Part shown: in pieces, positions 48,869-59,327 of the stretch
How the letters are laid out: every line of letters begins with the position of its first letter
Numbering within the stretch: position 1 is the stretch's first letter
Source: Histoplasma ohiense
Lineage: Eukaryota > Ascomycota > Eurotiomycetes > Onygenales > Ajellomycetaceae
Length of the DNA stretch: 64,000 nucleotides
Assembly (NCBI GenBank): GCA_017607445.1
Contig: JAEVHH010000002.1
Coordinates: 6,602,001 to 6,666,000 of the forward strand
Reading direction: 5' to 3'
Translations under genes and position numbers: made by a program
The notes under the pieces: generated by a model
Seen by the model: the letters and a program-made list of their open reading frames with translations, nothing else
The model's database searches: none
Told to the model about the DNA's origin: nothing

Positions 48869-49637
48869 TTTCTTATGGTGTGAGAGCGGAGTGGGGGATT
48901 TGTTTTTCGAGAGAGCGGGCGGGAGGCTGAGCAGGCGGGCGTATGGTTGTTTGTGTGTGGGCGCGCGTGCTGCTGTGTGTATGTGGATTTTGTGTTACTC
49001 GTAGGTCTGTCACATAGCAACAGTTATGGTTCCGGCCGAGGACCAGGAGGTAAATAAAAGAGGCGGGTTTGCTTGTCGGTGTGTTGCCCCCCTTCTTACC
49101 CTGAGTCAAAGGGCCGTCCTTCAATTTCCTCCTCCTTTCACACGCAACAGAGTACGTCGTTCCAACTTTGATTCTCCAGTGTAAAGTTGGCGTGTCCGTT
49201 TCGCTCACTTGCAAGTCGCTGCAACTTAGCTTTCCCAGAGAACCCAGTTCGCTTCTTGTTCGTTTCACAGCGATTTCACGCCTTTCTATCCCCAAGCCTA
49301 GTCAAACTCAAGGACTTTGTTCCACAGGTATGACACAAGCGGGATTCCAAGTCCTTCGCTACCAGCACTGATAAATCCACCCGAGCAACCCCAGACAGAG
49401 CGAGATTATCCGAACCCAGTTGCTTTTTACAACAGATACGCTGCTGCGATGATTCAAACAAATGCGGGATTTCTTTTTCACCTTGTGTATTTCGCAATTC
49501 CCCAGCAGAATTGATCTGTTTCAACGTGCGTGAGTCCCTCTCTTACCAATTGCCCTGCTGATATTAAAAACCAACGCTGTCTTGGGCCACAAAACGAAAT
49601 ATTCCCCGAATCGTCGGACAATCGTTACTCCGAGGCC
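48869..49637. other. Divergent promoter region between MRPL33 and SEC6
   Basis: Short frames without conserved motifs are present on both strands. The plus-strand end at 49514 has a protein-like frame but no start or splice connection to SEC6 that I can defend. Confidence 0.5.
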
Positions 49638-52600
49638 ATGCCGGTCCGCCAAAAATTACCGCCAAATGTGGCTGGTGACTTGGCCTCATCCGGCAGGTTT
49701 TTCCGCGCCAGCATGTGTCCGGACGCCACATTTACTGTGGCGCAGCGGGCCGCCGCAATCGAGCAACATATCAAGAGTACTAAGGGCAAAGAGACAACTG
49801 TCCCGGCTAAACAGGGCAGTGAGAAGCTGCAGGATGGGGCGACTGCGAACGAAACGCCCTTGACGAGAGCAAATGCGGAACCGGAGAATATATCGTCAAA
49901 TGTCTCGTCGATTGATTCTGAAACTCCGACGCTACAGTACTTGACCCCTGTTATCGGGGCTAACCAACCTCTTCGTACGACTCCTGCTACTACTATTACT
50001 ACTCCTATCCCTAGTGCAACCTCCTCCTCTACATTGCCGGTTCTCAGTCTACAGTCCTCTCCGTCAAAGTCTACGCTGTCACGCTTAGTAGCCATTGCGA
50101 CTGTGAAACGCTGGCCAAGTCCGTCCTTTGAACCACCCGCCGCAATTGAAGCCTCCAACTCGAACCCTGTGTCGTCCGCCCTTGCATTTCCAAATGCGCC
50201 GTCCCCTACAGACACAAAACCCATAGCCGATTCGACGCCATATTCGCTTTCTTTATTACGGCCTAGGCCTGAACCCGATCCCCCTGCGTTGTTTCCTGCA
50301 CCGAGTCAACCCCCAGGGCGCAACTCCACGCCAAATCTGCCCCATAAACCGAACATGGTGCTTCAGAAACCAAAAGCGATGGTAGATGACAGTAACATCG
50401 ATGGCGGGGTCGCTATGCCCCGCCTAGAAGATCTTCTGCGTCACCCGGAAGATTTAGATAAGATTCCGGCTCTGAAGGCCGAATATTCGAGAAAAAAGGC
50501 GGCGGTGGATGCACAGCTTCGGGAAGGATTAAGGGACCAACTTGAAACCGTGCAACGGAGCATAAGTCAGCTTACCGAGGGTCAACGGCATGTTTTGAAA
50601 ACCAGAGATGAACTGCAGGGTATAGATAAACTATGTGCAGAGTCTCAAGGAACTGTTGGGGATTTCTCGCAAATAGACAAGTTGGCTAGGATACAGCGGA
50701 ATTTCGAAGCTACGATAATGATGAAGAAGGGGCTGGAGAGCTTCCATAACGATCTTACCGAAGTCGAGCGGCTGTTGAGAGAGGATGACCAGGACCTTGA
50801 AAATCAACCGAATTTGCTCAATGCTCATATGGCCATTACCAGGCTGAGGGATTTCAGAGACGAAGCCATGGATCAAATTCGGAAAGCGCGGGATAGCAGT
50901 AACGAGGCAACTTTGGTTGAATGGTTTCAGAGGCTTGATTCTGTGATAGAGTGGTTCGATGATCACGTTGGAACTGCAATTATGAACCTTATCCCATTGG
51001 TACAGACAGACAACCGGAGTATGGTAGTCCGGCTGGCTCTGATTGTTATGAACGAAGAGAAGAACGATTCCAAGGTTCGGGCTTTGCAGGAAGCCCAAAA
51101 GGACCACAAGGCACTGGCGAGCCGGTTCAAGTCTATGAACCTTGGCCCTAAGACCGTCAGGGGCTATAAGGAGAACTTTCTCAAGAGTATCGAGCTTTAT
51201 GCGCAGACTCAGTTTGAGAAGTCTAAGGAGACTTTCCTTGACGATCCAGAGAAGCTGGAGAAGAGCTTTAAGTGGTTCTTCAATGATTTGTTTACTGTGA
51301 AACAGGGCATGCAGTCTCTTATGCCGAAGAAGTGGAAAATATACAAGGTCTACACAAATATTTATCACCGAATGATGCATGACTGGCTCATCGAGTTCGT
51401 CGATGACCCTGAGCTCCCCACGGCTAATATGCTTGCAATCATACATTGGTCTGAGAAGTACTATAAGAAAATGGCGAAGCTGGGTTGGAAACAATCAGAC
51501 CTTGTTCCCAACGTTCTGGATGACCGTGAGGGCGAGCTTGTCCGGGATTGGCGGAACCTCATTATCAAAACGTTGGATGAGTGGATGGAGCGGATGTTTG
51601 CAACCGACAAGAAATCATTCCTTGAACGAGATATGGATGCTTTGGATACTAATTCGGAAGGATACTTCCGTACAAAGACGCTTGGGGATATGTGGCGAAT
51701 GATCCACGAGCAGCTCATGGCCGCAAGCTATTCTGATCGAACAGATGTCACGGAGGGGGTTATAGACGCCATGTTCCGCGCTCTGAAGACTCGACAAACC
51801 ACCTGGCAAACCGTCCTTGACGAAGAATGCGCACGCTACAAAAACCCCACTACAGATCAGTCCGAGGGACTGCAGCAGCTTCAAGACTGGCTCGTCGCAG
51901 TTGCCAACGACCAAATTGCCTGTATCGACGACCATGACGAAGCCTCGGGCCAACTGGGCTACCTCTCGCGCTTCAACCGTGACTTCGAACCACTTGTCAC
52001 GCCCAAATACCTCTCATCTCGTGCCACTATGGAGCTCGACAGCCTGCGTGATGGCTATGTTGATCTCAGCACACATTGCATAAGCCTCTTCATCGACCTA
52101 ATCTTCACAGTTGACTTCCGCACCACGCTGCCGGACTTCTTCACGCAGAAATGGTATGGCGAGTTTGCTGTCAAGCGCATGATCTCTACCTTTGAAGATT
52201 ACATGTCCGACTATAGCGCCGTGCTTCACTCAAGTCTCACGGATATTCTCATTGAGGAGCTTTCCGACGAGCTGCTCGTGCGCTACTTGTCCGCAATCCG
52301 CAACAAGGGTGCCAAGTTGCGCCGCCAAGACCCCTTCACGGATAAGTTTAAAGACGACGTCTTGACCGTGTTCGGGTTTTTCCAGAAATTCCCGGACGCG
52401 TTTGCTGCTACGATTAAGGATCGATGGCGAGTGGTTGATTGGCTTGTTAGGCTACTGGAGGCGGAAAAGGCGGCGGGAGTTGTGGCTGTCTATGAGGCTT
52501 TTAAAACCGAATATTGGGACTTGCAGCTGTCTTGGGTAGAGGCAGTATTGAGGAGTCGAGATGATTTCGAGAGGTCGATGGTCAGCGCTGTGAAGGCTAA

Positions 52601-52658
52601 AGCTGCGGAATTATACGTGGAACGTGGGGTGGAAACGATTATGGGCAAAGTACGATGA
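49638..52658 (+). CDS. SEC6: Exocyst complex subunit SEC6, with possible N-terminal extension
   Basis: SEC6 is a tethering subunit of the exocyst, which docks secretory vesicles at the hyphal tip. From the first ATG (49638) the frame encodes 1006 residues. Homology begins only near the internal ATG at 50379, from which 759 residues follow, the usual fungal SEC6 length. The core starts AMPRLEDLLRHPEDLDKIPA, then coiled-coil LREGLRDQLETVQRSISQLT, and the helical-rod blocks PKKWKIYKVYTNIYHRMMHD, VDFRTTLPDFFTQKWYGEFA and TFEDYMSDYSAVLHSSLTDI, all diagnostic. The upstream 247 residues are Ser/Thr/Pro-rich, without stops, and include PDATFTVAQRAAAIEQHIKS. Whether they are translated is open: the true start may be 50355 or 50379. 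No introns are needed. Confidence 0.93.
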   Translation: MPVRQKLPPNVAGDLASSGRFFRASMCPDATFTVAQRAAAIEQHIKSTKGKETTVPAKQGSEKLQDGATANETPLTRANAEPENISSNVSSIDSETPTLQYLTPVIGANQPLRTTPATTITTPIPSATSSSTLPVLSLQSSPSKSTLSRLVAIATVKRWPSPSFEPPAAIEASNSNPVSSALAFPNAPSPTDTKPIADSTPYSLSLLRPRPEPDPPALFPAPSQPPGRNSTPNLPHKPNMVLQKPKAMVDDSNIDGGVAMPRLEDLLRHPEDLDKIPALKAEYSRKKAAVDAQLREGLRDQLETVQRSISQLTEGQRHVLKTRDELQGIDKLCAESQGTVGDFSQIDKLARIQRNFEATIMMKKGLESFHNDLTEVERLLREDDQDLENQPNLLNAHMAITRLRDFRDEAMDQIRKARDSSNEATLVEWFQRLDSVIEWFDDHVGTAIMNLIPLVQTDNRSMVVRLALIVMNEEKNDSKVRALQEAQKDHKALASRFKSMNLGPKTVRGYKENFLKSIELYAQTQFEKSKETFLDDPEKLEKSFKWFFNDLFTVKQGMQSLMPKKWKIYKVYTNIYHRMMHDWLIEFVDDPELPTANMLAIIHWSEKYYKKMAKLGWKQSDLVPNVLDDREGELVRDWRNLIIKTLDEWMERMFATDKKSFLERDMDALDTNSEGYFRTKTLGDMWRMIHEQLMAASYSDRTDVTEGVIDAMFRALKTRQTTWQTVLDEECARYKNPTTDQSEGLQQLQDWLVAVANDQIACIDDHDEASGQLGYLSRFNRDFEPLVTPKYLSSRATMELDSLRDGYVDLSTHCISLFIDLIFTVDFRTTLPDFFTQKWYGEFAVKRMISTFEDYMSDYSAVLHSSLTDILIEELSDELLVRYLSAIRNKGAKLRRQDPFTDKFKDDVLTVFGFFQKFPDAFAATIKDRWRVVDWLVRLLEAEKAAGVVAVYEAFKTEYWDLQLSWVEAVLRSRDDFERSMVSAVKAKAAELYVERGVETIMGKVR

Positions 52659-53059
52659 TTTTTGTGCCCCTTGTTGGGAGGAATATTCCCACTTTTTATC
52701 ATTTTTATCATTCATACTCTCTAATTCACGGGGCAACGTGGCTCTTTTCGGCTACACAAAGTACAATTTCTGTGGAAGTCTTTCAGAAAGTCCTTTCTTA
52801 AGCTGTCTTCAGGTATATATACCAGCGGATTGGATAGGCGCTCTTTGGGGGCATTTTTCAATAACATCTTGTTCTCTTTGCCTCTCACTGTTTATAAACA
52901 ATTGTTTATACCATATGTTCTAGCCGATTTTCATCGCTTCATATCACTCCACCCTATTCCATCCACATATGTATTGACATATATATACATTGCTTTTAAG
53001 TTTTCGCCCAAATGGTATAGTTCCCGCCACATATCACCGTATAACAAGATCCATACTGC
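52659..53059. other. Convergent intergenic region
   Basis: Short AT-rich 3' region shared by SEC6 (plus) and the AKAP7-like gene (minus). Nothing else seen. Confidence 0.65.
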
Positions 53060-54460
53060 TTAACGTAGCCTAACACCCCCATCATCCGACCGATCCCCAT
53101 TATCTCCATCTCCATCCCCTGTCACCTGCGGCGCAAATACCAAACTTTCCTCCGCAATACTAACATAGGCCTCACCCAGCAACTGCCCACCGTTCGCACA
53201 ATTATCAGGTACCGGCTTTGCGCCCATCTCGCAAATACAAACACGATCAATGGGAATATTCCTCGCCCAGACAAAGGGCCCCTTCTCCCTTCTCTCCCTC
53301 TTACTCTCTTTCTGTATTTCCAGCACTTCATCCTCCTTGCCCTCCCCCTCCCCTCCAACTTCCAACGATAAGGCATGGTTCTTACCGTATGCACACTCCT
53401 GATCCCAGCTATCTAAGTTGGTGTTCGGGAATTCATAATCGCCAAATTCCATCAGAAGCGGCCGCGCGTCGAACTTGAACGGTTCCTTGCGCTTCCCATT
53501 CCGCTGCTTGCGACAGGGTAGATAAACCGTATTGGCGATAGTGGCGTGTAGAAGGAGCGGACGTGGTTTTCTGGCATTTCGATCCGACGGCAATGAGGGT
53601 GCTTCGGCTTGAGTGGACAAGGAGGCTGCACCGATGTTGCTGTTTTTATCATCGTTGTCGCCATGGCCTCCCTCGAGGCCTTCAGAATCCGATCCATCTG
53701 CAGGAACCTTATTACCACTGATCCTGCCGGCTTGGTTCTTGGACCTAGGAGAGTTTTTGATCATCTCCTGCTCTATAAAACCAGCCTCAATAAATTTATT
53801 CCGCAAACTGACGCAGAATGGGTAGAGGCGGGATGTGTTATCGACGGGCTGCGCGTGAAGAATTGTGGCAGCCCTCGCTTTGGGAAGCGCATGTAAGGAC
53901 TTTAAATCGATTATAAGCGGCTGTGGTGCCGTATCAGCAGCGATGGCATTTGATATACCACTTTCACCGGCCGTTACAGCCCTCGCCTGAGCCTCCACGT
54001 CTCGCAACATCGATTCAAGATCCAATGAGTGAAAGAATGCCAGCGCTTCCTCTAGGCGCTCTTTGGTAGGCAGACTCATGACCCCAAGGGTCAGGTGCAA
54101 AGTTCCTAGTGGCCTCAGCGCTCCATTAGGGAAAAGTGGTGTGTGAGGGAGCTGAGCTGAAGCTGCTACAAGAGCGGAGACAGGGGGAGGTACGAGTGGG
54201 ATGGAATCCCGGAATTCTGCCAGGGATGAGACTAGCTGTGGAATGGAGGTTGAGTTTACCAATGGCAGGCAGAGGAAATGGGTTAAACGTGGTCTGCTAG
54301 TGATATTCCGCATCTGCTGAGGTGATTTATCCCCGCCCCTGAGTGTGCTTTTGGGTGCCATGATACAGCTGTGGAGATGGAAGGCGGAACAGCGACTGAA
54401 GGGGCTGGAGATGCTGTTTAGTATATTCTTAAAGTCTCCTGATAGGTGACGCTTGCTCAT
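53060..54460 (-). CDS. AKAP7-like 2H phosphoesterase-domain protein
   Basis: A single-exon gene of 466 residues with the 2H (2'-5' RNA ligase-like) fold of the AKAP7/ASCC1 family. The two catalytic His-x-Thr motifs are visible: HLTLGVMSLPTKERLEEALA with the first His at residue 122, and LLLHATIANTVYLPCR near residue 310. The domain opens with RPRLTHFLCLPLVNSTSIPQ. A low-complexity acidic insert (DGSDSEGLEGGHGDNDDKNS) separates the motifs, and the C-terminal region is charged and then Gly/Asp-rich. The substrate is unknown; relatives act on RNA ends or cyclic phosphates, but that is inference. The ATG at 54361 (MAPKSTLRGG) is an alternative start that would trim a leader of 33 residues with no conserved features. 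Confidence 0.85.
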   Translation of the reverse strand: MSKRHLSGDFKNILNSISSPFSRCSAFHLHSCIMAPKSTLRGGDKSPQQMRNITSRPRLTHFLCLPLVNSTSIPQLVSSLAEFRDSIPLVPPPVSALVAASAQLPHTPLFPNGALRPLGTLHLTLGVMSLPTKERLEEALAFFHSLDLESMLRDVEAQARAVTAGESGISNAIAADTAPQPLIIDLKSLHALPKARAATILHAQPVDNTSRLYPFCVSLRNKFIEAGFIEQEMIKNSPRSKNQAGRISGNKVPADGSDSEGLEGGHGDNDDKNSNIGAASLSTQAEAPSLPSDRNARKPRPLLLHATIANTVYLPCRKQRNGKRKEPFKFDARPLLMEFGDYEFPNTNLDSWDQECAYGKNHALSLEVGGEGEGKEDEVLEIQKESKRERREKGPFVWARNIPIDRVCICEMGAKPVPDNCANGGQLLGEAYVSIAEESLVFAPQVTGDGDGDNGDRSDDGGVRLR

Positions 54461-55109
54461 GTATGTAGATCTGGTAAATCGAGTTTCCGAGTCGCCTCTG
54501 TATATACATGTAGGTATATGAGATTAGAGCCGCCCCTGTGTATTGAAGAGAGCAATGTAAGTTCGGCCACGCGGGTCTCAGGGGTAGTTTCTAAGAGACA
54601 ACAATTAGGGAAGAGGCAGGAGCAGTCCCAAAGAAATATACAGATTTACGTACATATTCCGTGCAAATTTATATGGAGCTTGACTGTCCCTTTCCTTTCT
54701 CAACTGCGTGGTCCTCGTTGTACGGGACTAACTACGATTGAATAAATAGTAGATGCTACAGGAATGGGAAATTCAAATAGAATAAATCTTCCCACAAACA
54801 CACGCACTTAGCATGTGGTAATTCCAAAAGGTGATGAAGATAGCTGCTGCTGTTGCTGTTGTTGCTGCTGATGTCAAGTCGATGGAAGTTTGTGGCGTCA
54901 TGACCAAATAAATTGCCCATCTCGAACATCACACCACTCCGACACATATCAGACCACTCCGCTCATTGCATCCATCCGCCACGGTACAATTTCCACATCC
55001 ACCCCGCGCTCACCCTTACTTGAGTTTACTACTATAATAACAAGACAAGATACTCCAATTCCTCTCAATTCTCTCGCCATCGCCATCGCCATCTTGATCC
55101 TCCATCACA
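54461..55109. other. Divergent promoter between AKAP7-like gene and frataxin
   Basis: No gene seen. A TGC/TGT-rich triplet patch (54841-54870) and a CGCCAT repeat just before the frataxin ATG are present. Confidence 0.6.
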
Positions 55110-55963
55110 ATGCTCCCCCGAACAACCTCTCGCGCTACCTCCTCTCTTCTCCGCACCCCAGCGGCCACTATCGCTCTCACTCCGCTCTCCGCTATCGTGG
55201 CCTCCGTCACTCCCCGCACCCAATTGCGTTCTTCAAACCCCAGACGACTACGACACGAAAGCTCAGCGAAAGCCTACTACCGCCAACTACACACCACGCC
55301 TTCACTCCGCAAAGGCATCACCCCCCACTCTTCCAACCCCACTCCTCCCAATCCCGAGTTGTCAAATTCAAATATCGCCGGTGGAGCGAACCATGTCACA
55401 CAGCCAACACCGTTGACGGAGGAGCAGTACCGTGAATATGTGGAGGATTATTTTAACGTGCTTCTGACGAAGGTGGAGCAAATGCAGGAAAACGGGTCCG
55501 ATGTTGAGGCGGAGTATAGCGTATGTATTAATTCCAACTCATATATATATGTGATCCGTTGCATTTTGGGATTCAACATAGCTTATAAACTTAGCATATA
55601 TCATTCCTATGCCATGTCTTCTCTTTCCCTCCTCTTATTTTCTCCCTGGACTGTTCCCATAACTAAAAATGTTTCAAATTTGTCCAGGCCGGCGTACTCA
55701 ACATCACCGTCCCAGACGCTGGCGTCTACGTGCTTAACAAGCAACCTCCCAACAAACAAATATGGCTCAGCTCGCCGGTCTCAGGGCCCAAACGCTACGA
55801 TTGGGTTGACCAGGGAGACCACATGGATGAGAAGGAAGGCACACGCGAGTTCATCAAGGGCCAGTGGATATATCTGCGCGACGGCTCGAATTTGACCACC
55901 CTGCTGAACAAGGAGCTTGGTCTAAGCATGGAGTATGATATCTATGGGGAGAAGGAGGTTTAG
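55110..55963 (+). CDS. YFH1: Frataxin, mitochondrial iron chaperone
   Basis: Exons 55110-55520 and 55688-55963 give 228 residues. Frataxin activates sulphur transfer on the mitochondrial iron-sulphur assembly scaffold. The first 90 residues are an Arg/Ser/Thr-rich import sequence (MLPRTTSRATSSLLRTPAAT). The domain starts at LTEEQYREYVEDYFNVLLTK with the acidic helix that binds iron. After the intron, AGVLNITVPDAGVYVLNKQP, then PNKQIWLSSPVSGPKRYDWV carries the conserved N-K-Q-x-W-L-S-S-P-x-S-G-P and the Tyr-Asp sheet signature. LTTLLNKELGLSMEY forms the last helix. The sequence is complete and without changes at conserved residues. Confidence 0.96.
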
Positions 55964-56919
55964 GGCTTTGCGGTTTGGGGAACTAGTTGCCTAACTTCAG
56001 CTAATGTTATGTGGTTGCTATACTTATGTTATGATATGAGGCATGAGGGAGGAATAGGCTCCTGGCAATGGAGATGGAGATGGAGTTAGCCATCCATATC
56101 GTTGAATTTACGCATGCTGTGGAACCATGTCCCTGGAAGCGGATTGATTTTGTATTATTTACATACTGTATAGAGCAAGCTATTTTTGTATAGGGTGAAT
56201 CGAGCGAGAATCAACATTTAAATTCAAAGGGACGATTGATGAAGTGTAACCTGCCCCACACTCCTCAAAATTTTTTTTTAAAAAAAAAAAAAAGCCCAAC
56301 TATCATGGTATATGTCCTAGGAGGTAACTGCCATGGGTTTTTTTTATTTGCGTTCCCGCCTCCATGTTCTCTCCCTCAGATACGAACATAACCAGTTTCC
56401 GTATGACTGGAAAGAGCTCGAAGAGTATTCTCATAATATATCATGAAGGCCGTAGCGTTGTAAGGCGAATGTTATTACACGCTTCCAATGTAGGAAGAAT
56501 CGTTCAACCCGGCACCATTTTCGTCTTCCGCTGCAACATGGGATTTCGTGTGACAGACACGGAAAAAGAGACCGGGTAACCTGTATCAGATCAAGTGCTG
56601 TTCAAAAACTATCCGTATTTCGTGAGAAATCTCTCTTCCGTTGCACGAAGGCTGGATAGTAGGAGCACGCCATGTACCGGACATAACAGAGGCTCCCAAT
56701 GAATCCTATCGTATGTCGACTTCTAGCCTTTTCTTTCGCTATCATCTCCTATCCCTTCTGTCTTCATTCCATGATTCCGAGGTTGAGTTTCCCCGCTGGA
56801 AATCGGTATAGAATGGGCTCTGTTATGTAACCCCCCCTCTCTCCCCCCCAGCGTAAACGAATATACATGGGTGTGCATTCCGCCCTTTTCAACATTCTCT
56901 CCTCATTACCGCTCACGCT
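55964..56919. other. Convergent intergenic region
   Basis: Between frataxin (plus) and DPH3 (minus). Contains poly-A/T around 56271-56293 and short uninformative frames; no gene seen. Confidence 0.6.
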
Positions 56920-57355
56920 TTACGCAGTAATCGCGATAGCTCCAGCGCTCGCATCGCTTTCTTTAGGCAGATCATCCTATTGCAATTTCCAAAAACAACA
57001 CACCGTTAGCGAATAAAGAAATAAATAAAGTAAAATAAAACAGCAAACCAAACATTTTCTGCACCCCTCCGCCCCCTCCCTCTCCCTCTTAGTCCCCTCT
57101 TCTTAATTTCCCCATCCATTTAATATATTCCATCCTTTCCCCGTTTGGTCGACTTACCAAATCATAAATAACCCTAACCATCAAACTGCAACTGGGACAC
57201 ACCGCGATCTCCTCTCCATCGCGCAGGTCGGCAACGCCGATCTCGAACCGGTCGCCGCAGGGACATGGGTAGTGGTAGATCTGTAATGTGGCGTCGTAGG
57301 TCATGTCTTCGATTTCAATTTCGTCGTAGATTGAGAGGGAGTCGGCGTCCGTCAT
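56920..57355 (-). CDS. DPH3: Diphthamide biosynthesis protein 3 (CSL zinc finger)
   Basis: Two exons, 57355-57158 and 56976-56920, give 84 residues. DPH3 supplies electrons to the DPH1-DPH2 iron-sulphur enzyme that starts diphthamide synthesis on eEF2, and also serves Elongator. The family block SIYDEIEIEDMTYDATLQIY is followed by YPCPCGDRFEIGVADLRDGE and IAVCPSCSLMVRVIYDL: two CxC/CxxC cysteine pairs bind zinc, with the CSL triad. A perfect donor (GTAAGT) follows VIYDL. Splicing to CAATAG at 56977 adds DDLPKESDASAGAIAITA and a stop, matching the usual acidic DDLPK ending. Reading straight through the intron also stays open to 57089, giving a false 88-residue protein with a basic tail. Confidence 0.95.
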
Positions 57356-57792
57356 AGTTTTCGGACTATGATTGTGTTGTTTGTCGGTTGAATTTGTTCG
57401 AGTGAGGGGAGCGGGGTAGGTAGTAACTTGTATTTGAGGCCTTTTTTGTTGTGTACGGAGGCGGTATTTCGTCTGTTGAGAAGGAAGCAAGGAGAGCAGG
57501 TAGTCGTATTTCTAGATGGCTTAAATGTGAATAGAGGCGATCATTTCTTAGAATAAAAAAACTGGTCATCAGAGTTAGTTGGCAATCAGCCATGGACTTT
57601 CAATCTCATCTGGATATATATTGCCGTTGCCAAGAAAAAATTTTCTGCCGCGGAAGCGGTGAACAAGCCAAACTCGGCACCACATGGCCTCTCATAGAGC
57701 CAATAATAAGAAACAGATAGAGAGGTGTATCAAACACTCCGTCGTCATTCACCCCAAAACTCCAACCCTGAAAAGTGGCCCATTATCAGGCT
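57356..57792. other. Intergenic region, DPH3 promoter
   Basis: The promoter of DPH3 and the 3' region of the next minus-strand gene. No gene seen. Confidence 0.6.
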
Positions 57793-59327
57793 TCAGGCTC
57801 CCAACCTCCTAATCTCCATCTTAACACCGTCAACCTCCTTGACCAGAGCTCCATACCTCCTTGCAATCTCCACCATTGCTCCTGGCTTCCCTGAACCATC
57901 ACCACCACCACCCTCGTCACCTTTACCTTCCACAACACCTGCAGCTTCTCGTTTTCCCATTTCCCCAATATCCGCCCGCTCGTACGCCTCGAGCTCTAAC
58001 AACGCCTGTTTCCTCCTCTCCTCCAACCGCAGACGCGTATCGCCCAGATGATCGCGGTAACGCGTCAGCGCAGCTGTGGTTTCCGGCGTGTAGATTGCAG
58101 AGAGCATTTCGTGTCTCATGATACTACATATAATAAAATAAAAAATTAGTTTTTCAACCCCTTAAACATGTGCGGTTTTGATGCAAAATGAAGAAGAACA
58201 AAGTAAAAAAGAAATAGCATACCAAACCTTCCCTTCAACCCCCTCCAACACCACTGCCACATTGTCCGCTCTCGCTTTCACCCCGCGCGCCAAAACGCCG
58301 TGCTTGGTCCGCTCAAGGATATGTATCACGCGCTCCATCACTTCCGCATGGGCCGCCAATACAGCTGCGGCCGTGACTGTCATTTTGTTCCGGGCAGTGG
58401 GGAGGTCGTGCGATTGGATTGTACGGAGGGTGCGCAAGCGGCTGGATAGCTGGGATGGGAGGGATATATCGGTTGGGGAGGGTTTGAGGGACAGGGGGCG
58501 GAGACGGTTACTGGGGCGTGGTTGGGTATTTTTGCTCTTGTTGGTTGCGATGCGGGCGGAGGAGGAAAAGGAGGTGGTGTTTGTAGCGGTTTGGTAGTTG
58601 TGTCTATCATTGTTGCTGCTGTTGTTGACAGGGGGTGAGGCGTTGGCGAGGGTTTTTAGATGAGTGAGGTCCGCGGCGAGGATGGCGGTGATGCTAGGGA
58701 TGAGGGAGGGAATTGCCGAGTGGAACTTTTTCAGATCTGGGGAGAGAAGAGAGAGGAGCTCGGAGGTCTCGTCCGGGGAGATTTGGTTATTTCCATTCTC
58801 TTTATTGTTATTATTGGGGGAGTGTTGAAGGTAGAGAACGATGACGGAAACAAGGTTTCGGAGCTTGAAGTATCAGAAGCCTCAAAGTGTCAGTCAATGA
58901 TATAATGTATATATTGGTATTTCTCTATGCAAAGGAAAAGATAGCATTGCCATCCCCTTATCCGCAAATATTTACGAAATGGAGGACTCACCTCGTCATC
59001 TAAACCCCCGTTCCCATCCCCCACAACCTGCGCAACCACCCTTGTCAATATCCGCGCTTTCACCGCCCTTCCCAAGTACTTCTTGAGATCCTGTTTTCGA
59101 AATCAGTCTATCGTCATCAATGTATACACGCATCTCTCTAAAAATAAGACCCTCCTCATCAGGCCGCCTGACATAAAACTTACAGCCTGCGCTGCTCTCC
59201 GGGACGGATCGGTGGCATAGGCGCGCGTGGAGCCATCGGGGTTTAAGATGGCCGTTGTCAGCTGTTGATGGAGGGCTTTGAACTGGGGATTGTTGCTTAG
59301 GATGGCCGGATCGCAGGGCGATATCAT
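57793..59327 (-). CDS. Uncharacterised 404-residue helical protein (four exons)
   Basis: Exons 59327-59184, 59090-58992, 58863-58223 and 58123-57793 join in frame to 404 residues. The N-terminus reads MISPCDPAILSNNPQFKALH, then a helical region DLKKYLGRAVKARILTRVVA. A Ser/Asn/Thr-rich low-complexity middle follows (SPPVNNSSNNDRHNYQTATN), and then a second helical half, TVTAAAVLAAHAEVMERVIH and MRHEMLSAIYTPETTAALTR, ending with RRKQALLELEAYERADIGEM and a helical VEIARRYGALVKEVDGVKME. The pattern of helices with a disordered centre resembles microtubule- or kinetochore-associated proteins, such as augmin subunits, but no motif proves it. The third exon needs an AAG acceptor and the third donor GTATGC; both are forced by frame. 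I do not assign a function. Confidence 0.7.

Noticed and set aside
50631..51494. Antisense open frame of 287 codons opposite SEC6
   Set aside because: It lies entirely inside the well-conserved SEC6 coding region; codon-composition shadow.
57089..57157. C-terminal tail of DPH3 from unspliced reading
   Set aside because: A perfect donor precedes it and the spliced exon gives the family's usual ending.
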